From assembly GCA_963930775.1 (NCBI GenBank), contig OZ005692.1, positions 5,070,135 through 5,134,134 of the forward strand: a stretch of DNA of 64,000 nucleotides. The letters run 5' to 3'. Within the stretch, counting starts at the first letter, position 1. Every line of letters starts with the position of its first letter. The notes under the pieces are model-generated. The model was not told the origin of the DNA. It saw only the letters and a program-made list of their open reading frames with translations, and made no database searches. The DNA is from Cliona cf. orientalis. Its lineage: Eukaryota > Porifera > Demospongiae > Clionaida > Clionaidae. The translations under genes were made by a program, and so were the position numbers. Positions 44,757-58,129 of the stretch are shown here, piece by piece.

Positions 44757-45039
44757 CGTATTTATTTGAATACTAGCCACGGCTACTATTAATTTCAGCC
44801 TTGCTGGAGTGCGGCTACTAATCGAGGGCGGCTCTTATTTATATATTCGAGGATGGTTTTTATTAGCTAATTTGGTCATACATACTAGCTGTAACGTTGG
44901 CGTATTTTAAGAAATATTTCCCTTAGGTCTAGAGGGAAGATTTTACGCCAGTGTTTCCCTTAGACCTAAAAACAGTATCCATTTAAGATCCGGAATATTT
45001 TTTTTCCGGATTCTGTAAAAATTTACACTTTAATGAACC

Positions 45040-45900
45040 GAGGGTAGCTTAGGATCTAAGCTACCCTCGGCTTAGGATCTAAGCCAACTTCCGCTTAGCT
45101 TAGAATCTAAGCCAGTACCATCAGCTTAGGATCTAAGCCACCCTCCGCTTAGCTTAGAATCTAAGCCAGTACCATCAGCTTAGGATCTAAGCCACCCTCC
45201 GCTTAGGATCTAAGCCAACCTCCGCTTAGCTTAGAATCTAAGCCAGTACCATCAGCTTAGAATCTAAGCCACCCTCCGCTTAGGATCTAAGCCAACCTCC
45301 GCTTAGCTTAGAATCTAAGCCACCCTCCGCTTAGGATCTAAGCCAACCTCCGCTTAGGATCTAAGCCAACCTCCGCTTAGCTTAGAATCTAAGCCAGTGC
45401 CATCAGCTTAGGATCTAAGCCAACCTCCGCTTAGCTTAGCCAGTACCATCAGCTTAGGATCTAAGCCAGTGCCATCAGCTTAGGATCTAAGCCAACCTCC
45501 GCTTAGCTTAGCCAGTACCATCAGCTTAGGATCTAAGCCACTAGTATCTAAGCCACCCTCCGCTTAGGATCTAAGCCACTAGTATCTAAGACAACCTTGG
45601 TTTAGAATCTAAGCCAACCTCAGCTGCTTAGGATCTAAGCCACTAATATCTAAGACAACCTTGGCTTAGAATCTAAGCCAACCTCAGCTGCTTAGGATCT
45701 AAGCCACTAATATCTAAGACAACCTTGGCTTAGAATCTAAGCCAACCTCAGCTGCTTAGGATCTAAGCCACTAGTATCTAAGACAACCTCAGCTTAGGAT
45801 CTAAGCCATTCTCAGCTTAGCATTTAAGCCAGTTCCATCAGCTTAGGGTCTAAGCCAGTCATGACTTGGGAATTACAGCTGAGGATCTAAGTCACCCCCA
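45040..45900. repeat. GCTTAGGATCTAAGCC minisatellite, left arm
   Basis: Units of about 22-24 bp alternate gcttaggatctaagcc or gcttagaatctaagcc with linkers accctcc, aacctcc, agtaccatca or actagtatctaag. The core word is itself palindromic. Confidence 0.93.
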
Positions 45901-46399
45901 ATGTTGGCACAATAGCTTGCCTTATAATTAAGCCACAAACTACTTGAGCATAACCACTAGCCTACTTGAGATACAAACCACGTGACGTGGTCAGCAGCTC
46001 ATCACCAAGACCATTAATTAAAGTATGTACCTCAGTGTACCTGAGCACTATTATTACATTGTATGCTGTTGACTTCTATGCAGGGATTTTTTTTGTTCAT
46101 TTGCATTTACTATAATGTATTTTCAAGTTATGTTATGAACATACACCTATTTTGGTGAATTTTAATAAAATCCCTTTTCTTGAAATCAGTCAATTGGCAA
46201 TGCATGATGATACAATAGGGGACAATTATGATAACTACCATAATAATATTAAAACTTGCAAGATTTAGTGTGTTGAATGATGCTAATCAATAACTAGGAA
46301 TAAATCCAGTGCTTATTAAATCTGTTCAATGTACACATATAGATGAGGATTTTGAGTGTAACTATTTCGGTATAGAACACATCTTGCAGCATTCTTGGT

Positions 46400-49300
46400 C
46401 TCATTTGTACACCCCACACTTTTTAGGTACCAAACCCATACCAGTACATTTGTTCTTGTGTCTATAACCATAGTCTAGAGTGGTGTAAACAGTAGGCATG
46501 GCATTGGTGACTTCTGTGTGTGTGAGGATGAGCATTTGTATATACTTCAATGTTATTGTACACATCTTGTAGCTTTCTTGGTCTAATTTGTACACCCCAC
46601 ACTTTCTAGGTACCAAAGCCATACCAGTACATTTGTTCCTGTGTCTGTAACCATAATCTAGAGTGGTGTAAACAGTGGGCATGGCATTGGTGACTTTTGA
46701 GTGTGTGAGGATGAGCATTTTGTGTATACTTCATGTCAATCGATACTGTACACATTTTGTAGCTTTTGGTCTCATTTGTACACCCAACAGTTTCTGGGCA
46801 CCAATATCAAATCAGTACCTTTCTTCTTGTGTCTATAACCATAATCTAGAGTTGTGTAAACAGTGGACATGGTATTGGTGACTTCTGCGTGTGTGCATTC
46901 TGAGAATTTTCCATGCAATCATCTACATGTATACATAGTACACATTTCGAAGCATTTTAGCTCTCAATTCTTCACATAGCATCCCTTAAGTTCCAAACTT
47001 GATCAGCACCCTTATCTTGATGTTAGCAATCATACTTCTGAGTTATATTGACTGGCGATGTGGTTGAGGCATGTTCTGTGCATGTGAGTATGAGAATATC
47101 TTGTGCACATGCATTCACAGTAATCGGTACAATTATTATAGCTTTTTAGCTCTCAATTTCACATACTACATCTCTGGAGTGCCAGACTTGATCAGTATCT
47201 TTATTTTGATGTCTTTTATCATAACCTAGAGTGGTGTAAACAGTAGGCATGGCATTGGTGACTTTTGAGTGTGTGAGGATGAACATTTTGTGTGTACTTC
47301 AAGTTAATCGATACTGTACACATCTAGTAGCTTTTTTGGTCAAATTTGTACACCCCACACTTTCCTAGTATCAAAACCAGATCAGTACCTTTATTTTGAT
47401 GTCTATATTCATAATCTATAGTGGTGTAAACATTGGACATGGTATTGGTGACTTCTGTGTGTGTGAGGATGAGCATTTTGTGTGTACTTCATGTCAATCG
47501 ATGCCGTACACATCTTGTAGCTTTTATGGTCAAATTTGTACACCCCACACTTTCCTAGTATCAAAACCAGACCAGTATCTTTATTTTGATGTCTATAACC
47601 ATAATCTAGAGTGGTGTAAACAGTGGACATGGTATTGGTGACTTCTGTGTTTGTGAGGATGAGCATTATTTTAGTGTGTACTTCATGTCAATCGATGCCG
47701 TACACATCTTGTAGCTTTTTTGGTCAAATTTGTACAATCCACACTTTCCTAGTATCAAAACCAGACCAGTACCTTTATTTTGATGTCTATATTCATAATC
47801 TATAGTGGTGTAAACATTGGACATGGTATTGGTGACTTCTGTGTTTGTGAGGATGAGCATTATAGTGTGTACTTCATGTCAATCGATGCCGTACACATCT
47901 TGTAGCTTTTTTGGTCAAATTTGTACACCCCACACTTTCCTAGTATCAAAACCAGACTAGTACCTTTATTTTGATGTCTATATTCATAATCTATAGTGGT
48001 GTAAACAGTGGACATGGTATTGGTGACTTCTGTGTGTGTGAGGATGAGCATTTTGTGTGTACTTCATGTCAATCGATACCGTACACATCTTGTAGCTTTT
48101 TTGGTCAAATTTGTACACCCCACACTTTCCTAGTATCAAAACCAGACCAGTACCTTTATTTTGATGTCTATATTCATAATCTATAGTGGTGTAAACAGTG
48201 GAAATGGTATTGGTGATTTCTGTGTGTGTGTATTCTAAGTTTCCATATTATGTGCATACATCAGTATTTGGTACAATTTTCATAGCTTTTAAGCTCTAAG
48301 ATCTTCACACATCATCTCTGAAGTTCCAAATTTGATCAGTACCTTTGTCTTGATGTTAAAAATCATATTTCTGAGTTTCGTCATCTGGCGATGTGGTTGA
48401 GGCATGTTCTGTACATGTGAGTATGAGAATTTCCTGTGTACCTGCATGCATTCACAGTAATAGGTCCGATTTTCACAGCATTTCAGCTCTAATATCTTAA
48501 TATAACATCCCTGAAGTTCCAAACTTGGTGAGTACCATTGATTTGATGTTAATAATCATATTTCTGACTTTCGTTAACTAGCGATGTGGTTGAAGCATGT
48601 TATGCACATGTGAGTATGAGAATTACCTATAGCACATGCATGCATTCACAGTTACCGTAATCGATGCAATTTTAGTAGCTTTTTAGCTCTCAATTCCACA
48701 TACAACATCTCTGGAGTACCAGACTTGATCAGTACCTTTGTTCTTGTGTCTATAACCTTAATCTAGAATGGTGTAAACAGTGGACATGACATTGGTGACT
48801 TACTCTGCGTGTGTATTCTAAGAATTTTCCATGTGTGTACACACATTCACAGTAACCAAGGTACAATTAACCTTCATAGCTTTTTAGCTTCACATATCAT
48901 CTATAAATTTCCAAACTTGAACAGTACTTTTATCTTCATGTCAACAATCATATTCCTGAGTTTCGTGAACTGGCGATGTGGTTGATGATTGTTCTGTACA
49001 TCTGAGTATGAGAATATCCTGTTCACATGCATTCACGGTACTCGGTACAATTTTTATAGCTTTTTAGCTCTCAATTCCACATACAACATCTCTGGAGTAC
49101 TAGACTTGATCAGTATCTTTATTTTGATGTCTATAACCATAATCTAGAGTGGTGTAAACAGTAGGCATGGCATTGGTGACTTTTGAGTGTGTGAGGAAGA
49201 GCATTTTGTGTGTACTTCATATCAATTGGTACTGTACACATCTTGTAGGTTTCTTGGTCTCGTTTGTACACTCCATACTTTCTAGGTACTAGAACCATAC

Positions 49301-50120
49301 CAGTACCTTTATTCTTATGTCTATAACCATAATCTAGAGTGGTGTAAACAGTGGACAATGACATTGGTGACTTCTGTGTGTGTGAGGATTAGCATTTTGT
49401 GTGTACTTCATATTAATCGATACTGTGCACATATCTTGTAGCTTTCTTGGTCACACTTGTACACCCCACACTTTCTAGGTACCAAAACCATACCAGTACA
49501 GTTGTTCTTGTGTCTATAACCTTAATCTTGAATGGTGTAAACAGTGGACATGACATTGGTGACTTACTCTGCGTGTGTATTCTAAGAATTTTCCAGGTGT
49601 GTACACACATTCACAGTAACCAAGGTACAATTAACCTTCATAGCTTTTTAGCTCTTAATTCTTCACATATCATCTATAAATTTCCAAACTTGAACAGTAC
49701 TTTTATCTTCATGTCAACAATCATATTCCTGAGTTTCGTGAACTGGCGATGTGGTTGATGATTGTTCTGTACATCTGAGTATGAGAATATCCTGTTCACA
49801 TGCATTCACAGTACTCGATCGGTACAATTTTTATAGCTTTTTAGCTCTCAATTCCACATACAACATCTCTGGAGTGCCAGACTTGATCAGTATCTTTATT
49901 TTGATGTCTATAACCATAATCTAGAGTGGTGTAAACAGTGGACATGGTATTGGTGACTTCTGTGTGTGTGAGGATGAGCATTTAGTGTGTACTTCATGTC
50001 AATTGATACTGTACACATCTTGTAGCTTTTTTGGTCTAATTTGTACACCCCATACTTTCTAGGTACCAAAACCTGACCAGTACCTTCGTTTTATGTCTGT
50101 ATTCATAATCTAAAGTGGTG
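46400..50120. repeat. Long tandem array, left arm, about 200-230 bp units
   Basis: Units contain aatctagagtggtgtaaaca, gtattggtgacttctgtgtg, tgaggatgagcatttt, tgtgtacttcatgtcaatcg and tttgtacaccccacactttc. An alternative unit type carries gaactggcgatgtggttga. Homogenised runs (47400-48190) alternate with diverged ones. Minus-strand frames are array artefacts. Confidence 0.9.
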
Positions 50121-50129
50121 TAAACAGTA

Positions 50130-51000
50130 GTCAAAAGGAAAGATGGTTTATGTATGAGAATTCTAATCAATGGAGAATTTTTTTGTCAGTATGTTACGAG
50201 ATAGGAAACACAAGCAACCTCATACAACTCAAAATCAAATTAATAAATCTTTGAACCTTAAATTATAATACGTGTATTATAATAATATCATATAATATGG
50301 TAGGTCCAGCGTTAGATCATACACTATTGTGATTGAGCATCTATACATTATGTGGTTTTACTAGTGTGTACTTCACCTAATTGTATATGGCACTTGAACT
50401 ACACCATGTGTGTGCATCAATGTGTACTCTGTGGTGACCACAATATCATAATCATAGTATTAAGAGGGGCATATGCTCTGTGGAATTATGAAGTACTGCA
50501 CAGAGGAAAACTACTACCAATCACTAGCTCAGTACCACCATACATGATATTATTATGGCTGGTTCATTTTCCCTATCACTTACTTCTTAGTATGCCTACC
50601 TTTTGGTTACATGTAGGTGTTAATTAGAGGGCATTGATCGTTTACATGATCATGTAAATATGTATACATGTGTAATATGTACACATGTAGTGTATCTATA
50701 GACAGAATTACATGTGCATGTGCACAGCACATGCCATGTAATATACATGCATATGATATGAGTGTGAAAGTAAGGTATGTGTGTACATGTACATATATAC
50801 CTTAAATCAAACCCAAACCTAACCCAAAGCCAACCCAAACCCAACCCAAACCCAAACCCACTCACGTCACACACACACACAAACACACTCACACACACGT
50901 ACACGCACTTCATAGCTTAATTGGAAATTAACATCCTCTCTCACAGCCTATTTAGCACAACATGTGAGCACATACAGAGGTAAAGTAAAAATGTGGCGTG
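50130..51000. other. Single-copy centre of the foldback element
   Basis: No transposase motif is seen. It includes a frame of 91 codons at 50352 with no recognisable features, a telomere-like aacccaaacccaacccaaac run (about 50810-50860) and a (CA)n tract. Confidence 0.55.
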
Positions 51001-51039
51001 TACAAATGAGACTAAGAAAGCTACAATGATAATATTATG

Positions 51040-54000
51040 TGTACAGTACCGATTAATAATATTATATGAAGTACACACAAAATACTCATCCTCACACACA
51101 CAGAAGTCACCAATGCCATGTCTACTGTTTACACCACTCTAGACTATGGTTATAGACATAACACCAAAGTTACTGATCAAGTCTGGTGCTCCAGAGATGT
51201 TGTATGTGGAACTGACACCTAAAAAGCTATAAAAATTGTACTAATTATACTGTGAATGCATGTGTACAGGAAACTCTCATACTCACATGTGCAGAACATG
51301 CCTCAACCACATCGCCAGTCAATGAAACTCAGAAGTATGATTGCTAACATCAAGATAAGGGTGCTGTCATTAACATTAAAATAAAGATACTGATCAAGTT
51401 TGGAACTTCAGGGATGTTGTGTGAAGAATTGAGAGCTAAAGAGCTACAAAAATTGTAGGATTACTGTGAATGTGTGTACACATGGAAAATTCTTAGAATA
51501 CATACACACAGAAGTCACCAATATCATGTCCACTGTTTACACCACTCTAGATTATGAATATAGACACAAAAATAAAGGTACTGGTATTGCGTTGGTACCT
51601 AAAAAGTGTGGGGTGTACAAATGAGACCATAAGAAAGCTACAAGATTTGTACATGTACATGCAGTATCGATATGAAGTACACACAAAATGCTCATCCTCT
51701 CACACACAGAAGTAACCAATACAATGTCTACTGTTTATACCACCCTAGATTATGAATATAGACATCAAAACAAAGTTACTTGTATGGTTTAAATGCTTAA
51801 AAAGTATGGGGTGCACAAATGAGACCAAGAGAGCTACAAGATGTGTATAGTATCGATTAATATGAAGTACACACAAAATGCTCATCCTCACACACACAGA
51901 AGTCACCAATATCATGTCCACTGTTTACACCACCCTAGATTATGGTTATAGACACAAGAACAAAGGTACTGATCAAGTCTGGTACTCCAGAGATGGTTTT
52001 GATACTAGGAAAGTGTGGGGTGTACAAATTAGACCAAAAAAGCTAGAAGATGTGTACAGCCTCAATTGACATGAAGTACACACTAAAATAATGCTCATCC
52101 TCACAAACACAGAAGTCACCAATACCATGTCCACTGTCTAGATTATGAATATAGACATCAAAATAAAGGTACTGATCTGGTTTTGATACTTGGAAAGTGT
52201 GGGGTGTACAAATAAAACCAAAAAAGCTACTAGATGTGTACAGTATCGATTAATAACTTGAAGTACACACTAAATGTTCATCCTCACACACTCAAAAGTC
52301 ACCAATGCCATGCCTACTGTTTACACCACTCTAGGTTATGATAAAAGACATCAAAATAAAGATACTGATCAAGTCTGGCACTCCAGAGATGTTATATGTG
52401 GAATTGAGAGCTAAAAAGCTATAAAAATTGTACCGATTACTGTGATTGCATGTGCACAGGATATTCTCATACTCACATGTACAGAACATACCTCAATCAC
52501 ATCGCGAGTCAACGAAACTCACAAGTGTGATTGTTAACATCAAGACACAGGTACTGTTCAAGTTTGAAGTTTAGAGATGATGTTGAAAGAATTAAGAGCT
52601 AAAAAGCTATGAAAGTTGTATTTTGGTTACTGTGAATGTGTGTACACACAATGTCATGGAAAATTCTTAGAATACACATGCAGAGTAAGTCACCAATATC
52701 ATGTACACTGTTTACACCATTCTAGATTAAGGTTATAGACACAAGAACAACTGTACTGGTATGGTTCTAGTACCTAGAAAGTGTGGAGTGTACAAACGAG
52801 ACCAAGAAAGCTACAAGATATGCACAGTACCGATTGACATGAAGTACACACAAAATACTCATCCTCACACACTCAAAAGTCACTAATGTACCATGTCCAC
52901 TGTTTATACCACTCTAGATTATGGTTATAGACACAAGAACAAAGGTACTGATCAAGTCTTGTACTCCAGAGATATTGCATGTGGAATTGAGAGCTAAAAA
53001 TCTCTAAAAATTGCACCCATTACTGTGAATGCATATGCACAGGATATTCTCATACTCACATATGCAGAACATTCCTCAACCACATCGCCAGTCGACGAAA
53101 CTTAGAAATATGATTGTTAACATTGAGATAGAGTTACTGATCAAATTTGGAACTTCTGGGATGTCGTGTGAAGAATTTAGAGCTCAAAAGCAAGAAATGT
53201 GTATATACGTACTACATGTAGCTGATTGCATAGAAAATTCTTAGAATACATACAAAGAAGTCACCAGTACCATGTCCACTGTTTACACCACTCTAGATTA
53301 TGAATATAGACACAAGAACAAAAGTACTGGTCTGACCTTGGCACTTAGAAAGTGTGGAGTGTACAAATGAGGCCAAGAAAGCTACGAGATGCATGTGTAC
53401 AGTATCGATTAACATGAAGTACACATAAAATGCTCATCCTCACACACACAGAAGTCACCAATACCATGTCCATTGTTTACACCACTCTAGATTATGAATA
53501 TAGACACAAAAACAAATGTACTGATCTGATTTTGGTACCTAGAAAAAGTAGGGTGTACAAATGAGACCAAGAAAGCTACAAGATGTGTAGTACCGATTAA
53601 TATGAAGTAGTATACACACAAAATGCTCATCCTCACACACACAGAAGTCACCAATACCATGTCCACTGTTTACACCACTCTAGATTATAATTATAGACAC
53701 AAGAACAAAGCTACTGGTCAAGTCTTGTACTCCAGAGATGTTGTATGTGGAATTGAGAGCTAAAAAACTATGAAAATTTTACCGAATAATATACATACAT
53801 GTGCACATGAATTCTCATACTTGCATGTGCAGAACATGCTTCAACCACATCGCCAGTCAATGAAACTTAGAATTATGATTGTTAACATCAAGACAAAGGT
53901 ACTGTTCAAGTTTGGAACTTCAGAGATCATGTGTGAAGAATTGAGGGCTAAAAAGCTATAAAAATTGTACCGATTACTGTGAATGTACGTATATGTACGT

Positions 54001-54170
54001 ACATAGAAATTTAGAATACACAGACACAGAAGTCACCAATGCCATGTCTACTGTTTACACCACTCTAGATTATGAATATAGACACAAAAACAAAGGTACT
54101 GGTCTAATTTTGTTACCTAGAAAGTGTTGGGTGTATAAATGAGACCAAAAAGTTACCATAACAAAGGTGT
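51040..54170. repeat. Long tandem array, right arm (reversed)
   Basis: The same unit types as 46400-50120, in reverse: gaagtcaccaataccatgtc, cactgtttacaccactctag and atgaagtacacacaaaatgc. It is somewhat shorter and more diverged than the left arm. Confidence 0.9.
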
Positions 54171-54479
54171 GTACTAGCTGTACTGGACTGATTTCAAGAA
54201 AGGGGATTTAATTATTAAAACGTACCAAAATATGTGTATGTTTAATACAACATAACTTGAAAATATTTAATATTATCATAATAAATGCAAATGAACAAAA
54301 AAAATGGATTAAAACAAGATGATTTGTGACAAAATTGTCTCACAAACACGAATAATAATAGTTTAATGGTCTTGGTGGTGAGCTGCTGACCACGTGGCTT
54401 GTATCTCAAGTAGGCAAAGTGGTTATACTCAAGTAGTTTGTGGCTTATAAGGTAAGCTATTGTGCCAACATCAGTGGCG

Positions 54480-55340
54480 GCTTAGATCCTAAGCTGTAAT
54501 TCCTACTCAAAGGATCTGAGCCACTCTCCACTTACATGTAGCGCTATTCTGAGCTTAAAATCTAAGCCAGAGCCATCAGCTTAGGATCTAAGCCAACCTC
54601 GGCTTAGGATCTAAGCCACCATCAAGCCAGCGCCATAAATAGGATCTAAGTTACCCTCTGCTTAGGATCTAAGCCAATCATGATTTAATTCTAAGCAGAG
54701 GTTGGCTTAGATTCTACGCTGAGGGTGGCTTAGATCCTAAGCTGATGGCACTGGCTTAGATTCTAAGCTGAAAATGGCTAAGCGGATTGAGAGTGGCTTA
54801 GATCCTAAGCGGAGGGTGGCTTAGATCCTAAGCTGATGGTACTGGCTTAGATTCTAAGCTAAGCGAAGGTTGGCTTAGATCCTAAGCTGATGGTACTGGC
54901 TTAGATTCTAAGCTAAGCGGAGGTTGGCTTAGATCCTAAGCCGAGGGTGGCTTAGATCCTAAGCTGATGGCACTGGCTTAGATTCTAAGCTGAAAATGGC
55001 TAAGCGGAGAGTGGCTTAGATCCTAAGCCAAGTGTGGCTTAGATCCTAAGCAGAGGTTGGCTTAGATCCTAAGCGGAGGGTGGCTTAGATTCTAAGCTGA
55101 TGGTACTGGCTTAGATTCTAAGCTAAGCGGAGGTTGGCTTAGATCCTAAGCTGATGGTACTGGCTTAGATTCTAAGCTAAGCGGAGATTGGCTTAGATCC
55201 TAAGCTGATGGTACTGGCTTAGATTCTAAGCTAAGCGCAGGTTGGCTTAGATCCTAAGCGGAGGGTGGCTTAGATCCTAAGCGGAGCGTGGCTTAGATCC
55301 TAAGCTGATGGTACTGGCTTAGATCCTAAGCCACCCTCGG
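54480..55340. repeat. GCTTAGGATCTAAGCC minisatellite, right arm (reversed)
   Basis: Repeats ggcttagatcctaagc with linkers ggagggt, tgatggtact and ggaggt, the reverse of the left array. Confidence 0.93.
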
Positions 55341-55408
55341 TTCTTTAAAGTGTAAATTTTTACAGAATCCGGAAAAAAAATATTCCGGATCTTAAATGGA
55401 TACTGTTT

Positions 55409-56857
55409 AAAGGGGAGATTTTACGCCACGCTCGCCGTTTTGTACATAACGGGGACATTTTACGCAAGGTATTTTGGCGCATATCTGCCCTTCTGTTTGA
55501 ACATTAGGCCATCACTTATACTAGCGGTACACTGCGTGCAGGGACTTCCTCGCTCAGCTCAGGGAGGCAGTGCGCACACGCAATGGCAACCATGTGCTTA
55601 CGGGGAACTCCCTACAGTTCAGTGCCACAATGCAAGGTAAACAAATCTTGCGATACATAGGTGCAACAAAAGTGCTTACTAAACGGCACTTGTAGAAGAT
55701 CTAAAGCTAGAAATCAGTTTATATTGTAGACAAGGTAGTTTACTATCTATGACTGTTGGTGAAAGTGTCAGCAACCACGATTCAACAACGGGCGACCATT
55801 TTTTGTGGGTCGCACATTAGAGCCATCGAGGGAGTACAGTTCACCAAAACTGGCAGAGCGTTGGTGGTATTAAGTTTTCAGAGAATAGAAATCCATGTTT
55901 GACGTGTATCAGGAGCACAAAGAAGCAGCAAGAGGCTATCGGGAAGATGGGCGAAGATATAAAGCCGACGCGAACTTTTGAACAAGATAGGTAAAATCCG
56001 GCAAATCTGCTGGCTTGTAGCCGCTCTGTGTTCTTGTGAAGATAGAAATCCATGTTTGGCAATCTGACAGTTGGCGATGGAAAGCAACTCGATATGGTGA
56101 GCAAGAACAACATTTTACAAGAACGCGAGGAATATGGGTGAAGCCATACTTTTTTGTCTGAGTCTAAGTAGAGACCTCGCTTCGCTCGGAAATATAATAG
56201 TTTCCCGTCCCCCACCCGCATGCTATTTTAGCACCCGCATCCTCACTGATTATTGGCAGTTTCATTGGCCACACCCCTAATTGAAGGCGGATTTAGGGGT
56301 GTGGTCAGATTCTTGCATGCAAGATCGTGCTCTAAGTTACTGAACTGTATGCTAGCTAATAGCACAGAATAATAATATTATTAATAAAAATATCCGCCAG
56401 TCCGCATGGGTTGATGGCAAATCAGGGGACGGGAAACAAGTATATTATAAGTCATGGCCTTATTGTACAATATTAGCTATAAAGGGAAGATTATACGCCA
56501 ACCATTTGAGTGGCGTAAAAGCTTCTCTTTATGATACAAAACAAGCACAAGGGCGAGTTTATGTGCCACGAAAACACTTAGAAAATTTTCGAAAGACGTA
56601 GAAAAAAAAAACCAAAGATCAAGCGGGCCCATGACCACCGCTCCAGCCCTGGTCCACTCAGCCAACCCATGGCCAGCTCCACTATAATACTACTAACCCC
56701 TCGTCACCAACCCAACCCGAAATCCAAACCCCTCGTCACGAACCAATTACCGAAACTCAACCCCCCAATACTAGCCTCACTAGCTGCCTAGTGCTCAGCT
56801 ATAGCTAGAGACTGGATCAGTGTCACAGGACCGGAGCTCCCCCCGGGGGAGGATATG
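55409..56857. other. No gene recognised
   Basis: Contains the MITE-like words gattttacgccacgctcg (55427) and acattttacgcaa (55456). A small hairpin near 56478-56525 pairs gattatacgcca with tggcgtaaaa. A 126-codon minus frame at 55841-56221 overlaps another frame and shows no family features. Confidence 0.45.
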
Positions 56858-57753
56858 CAGGCCCGTACACAGGGGGGGTTCGAGGGGGTTCGGACGAACC
56901 CTCCTTTTTGGCCACCTAGCATAGCACTAGAAATATAAAACGATGTGTTGTTTTCCAAATAACGCACACCGGATGTGCAATAGATTGCATAGCGTACAAT
57001 ATATAGTGCTAGTCTAGTACAAGGGGTGGTCTCTCCTATACCCAGTGTGGTCAGATCTGCGACCGGGGTCACGGGGTAGTCACTGGGTCACCGAGGTTTT
57101 TCATAAGTGGTCACCAGGTCACGGCGCTAAAATTGCTATTCTGCGGTCACAGAGCACAAACATGGACGAGGTTGTCAGACATGTCAAATACTAGCTAAGT
57201 ATTACGTAGGTACATATTCAGAGATGATATACTCGCCCTTTTAAATTAAACGTTCCATATCCACATGGCATGTTCTGGTTCGACGTTCTACAGCTAGCTA
57301 CTAGCTACGTTACTAATATCATTTAATAATTATATTCACGTGAGCACGCGCGGCCCGCGCGGCTACTATACTATACTATACTATACTATAGCTAGCTAGT
57401 GCTAATAGCCGACAATTTTAAGCGTGGTCACTAGGTCACAGCCGAATTTTAAGCACGGTCACGAGGTCACAGCCGAATTTTGGCGGTCACAAATTGTGAC
57501 CCCGGTCGCAGATCTAACCACAGTGGGTATAGGAGAGACCACCCCTTGTAGTAGCTAGCAGCATCAGCCCATTATTGTAAATCACTGTCAGAATGCCTCA
57601 GAATCACCCTCAAAGAGTCTAAATTTCAAAAATTTTCTGGGGGAGCATGCTCCCAGACCCCCCTAGGTGGACTGTGGGCTAATGCCCACAGCATACCTGT
57701 CTGAGCCACACCCCCATGTAACCCCCCTTTGAGAAAGGCTGCGTACGGGCCTG
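56858..57753. mobile_element. Non-autonomous hAT-like element
   Basis: Ends CAGGCCCGTACACAG and, reversed, CAGGCCCGTACGCAG are followed by GGGG-rich DNA, as in many hAT termini. Length is 896 bp including a nested 529-bp MITE. A clean 8-bp duplication is not seen; ATAT occurs on both sides, offset by one base. Confidence 0.62.
57020..57548. mobile_element. 529-bp MITE nested in the hAT-like element
   Basis: TIRs of about 50 bp start CAAGGGGTGGTCTCTCCTAT; flanking TAGTA lies at 57015-57019 and 57549-57553. The interior has repeated ggtcacNNggtcac phrases near both ends. Confidence 0.85.
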
Positions 57754-57759
57754 ATATTC

Positions 57760-57960
57760 CCTAGGACGAAACTTCCCCCCTCCCCGGAGCAAACGTCCTA
57801 GGATGAAATCACCCCCTCCAGGATCGATTCTCCGGGATAAAATATACCCTAGGATGTTAGCTCCCACGGAGAATCTATCCTAGGATGAGAGCTCTCCAGA
57901 GAATCTACCCTCGGATGAGAGCTCCGTGGAGAATATATCCCGAGCATGGTATCATATAGC
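57760..57960. repeat. Imperfect short repeats with cctaggatga / ctccggag words
   Basis: Words such as ctaggatgagagctct, gagaatctaccct and tccgtggagaata recur about every 40 bp. A related GC-rich patch is at 63340-63480. Confidence 0.5.
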
Positions 57961-58129
57961 TCCCCCAGAGATTAAATAATAAGTATTACCATTCTGCCAG
58001 TATAGCTATAGTGAGTGGGTATTTTGTTGAGTGTATTATGTCACAAGATGTCACTACTATCAGCTAAATGCACTCAGAACAATACCAGTCTTCATCTGGT
58101 ATACCATGCACTGACTAGTCCTGAACAGT

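Larger units (their letters stand above)
44970..55408. mobile_element. 10.4-kb foldback element with array-built inverted arms
   Basis: Outer ends match in reverse: AAACAGTATCCATTTAAGAT, then ccggaatattttttttccgg, then tgtaaaaatttacacttta. Moving inward, both arms contain a GCTTAGGATCTAAGCC minisatellite (45040-45900 and 54480-55340). A shared unique block (tgttggcacaatagctt, gtggtcagcagctcatcacc) comes next, and then a long tandem array (46400-50120 and 51040-54170), all mirrored. The centre (50130-51000) is single copy and has no transposase. The layout resembles Foldback/Galileo elements. The flanks outside carry a similar word in direct orientation (gattttacgcca). Confidence 0.82.

Noticed and set aside
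46401..48051. Repeated short minus-strand ORFs (MLILTHTEVTN type)
   Set aside because: They recur because the tandem array recurs; they are interrupted by stops in each unit and are not consistent with selection.
50810..50860. Telomere-like aacccaaaccc run
   Set aside because: The period is irregular (aaccc/aaaccc) and it lies in the centre of a mobile element, so it is a local simple repeat and not telomeric TTAGGG DNA.
55841..56221. A 126-codon minus-strand ORF
   Set aside because: No recognised motif, overlapping frames of similar length, and no splice or promoter support.
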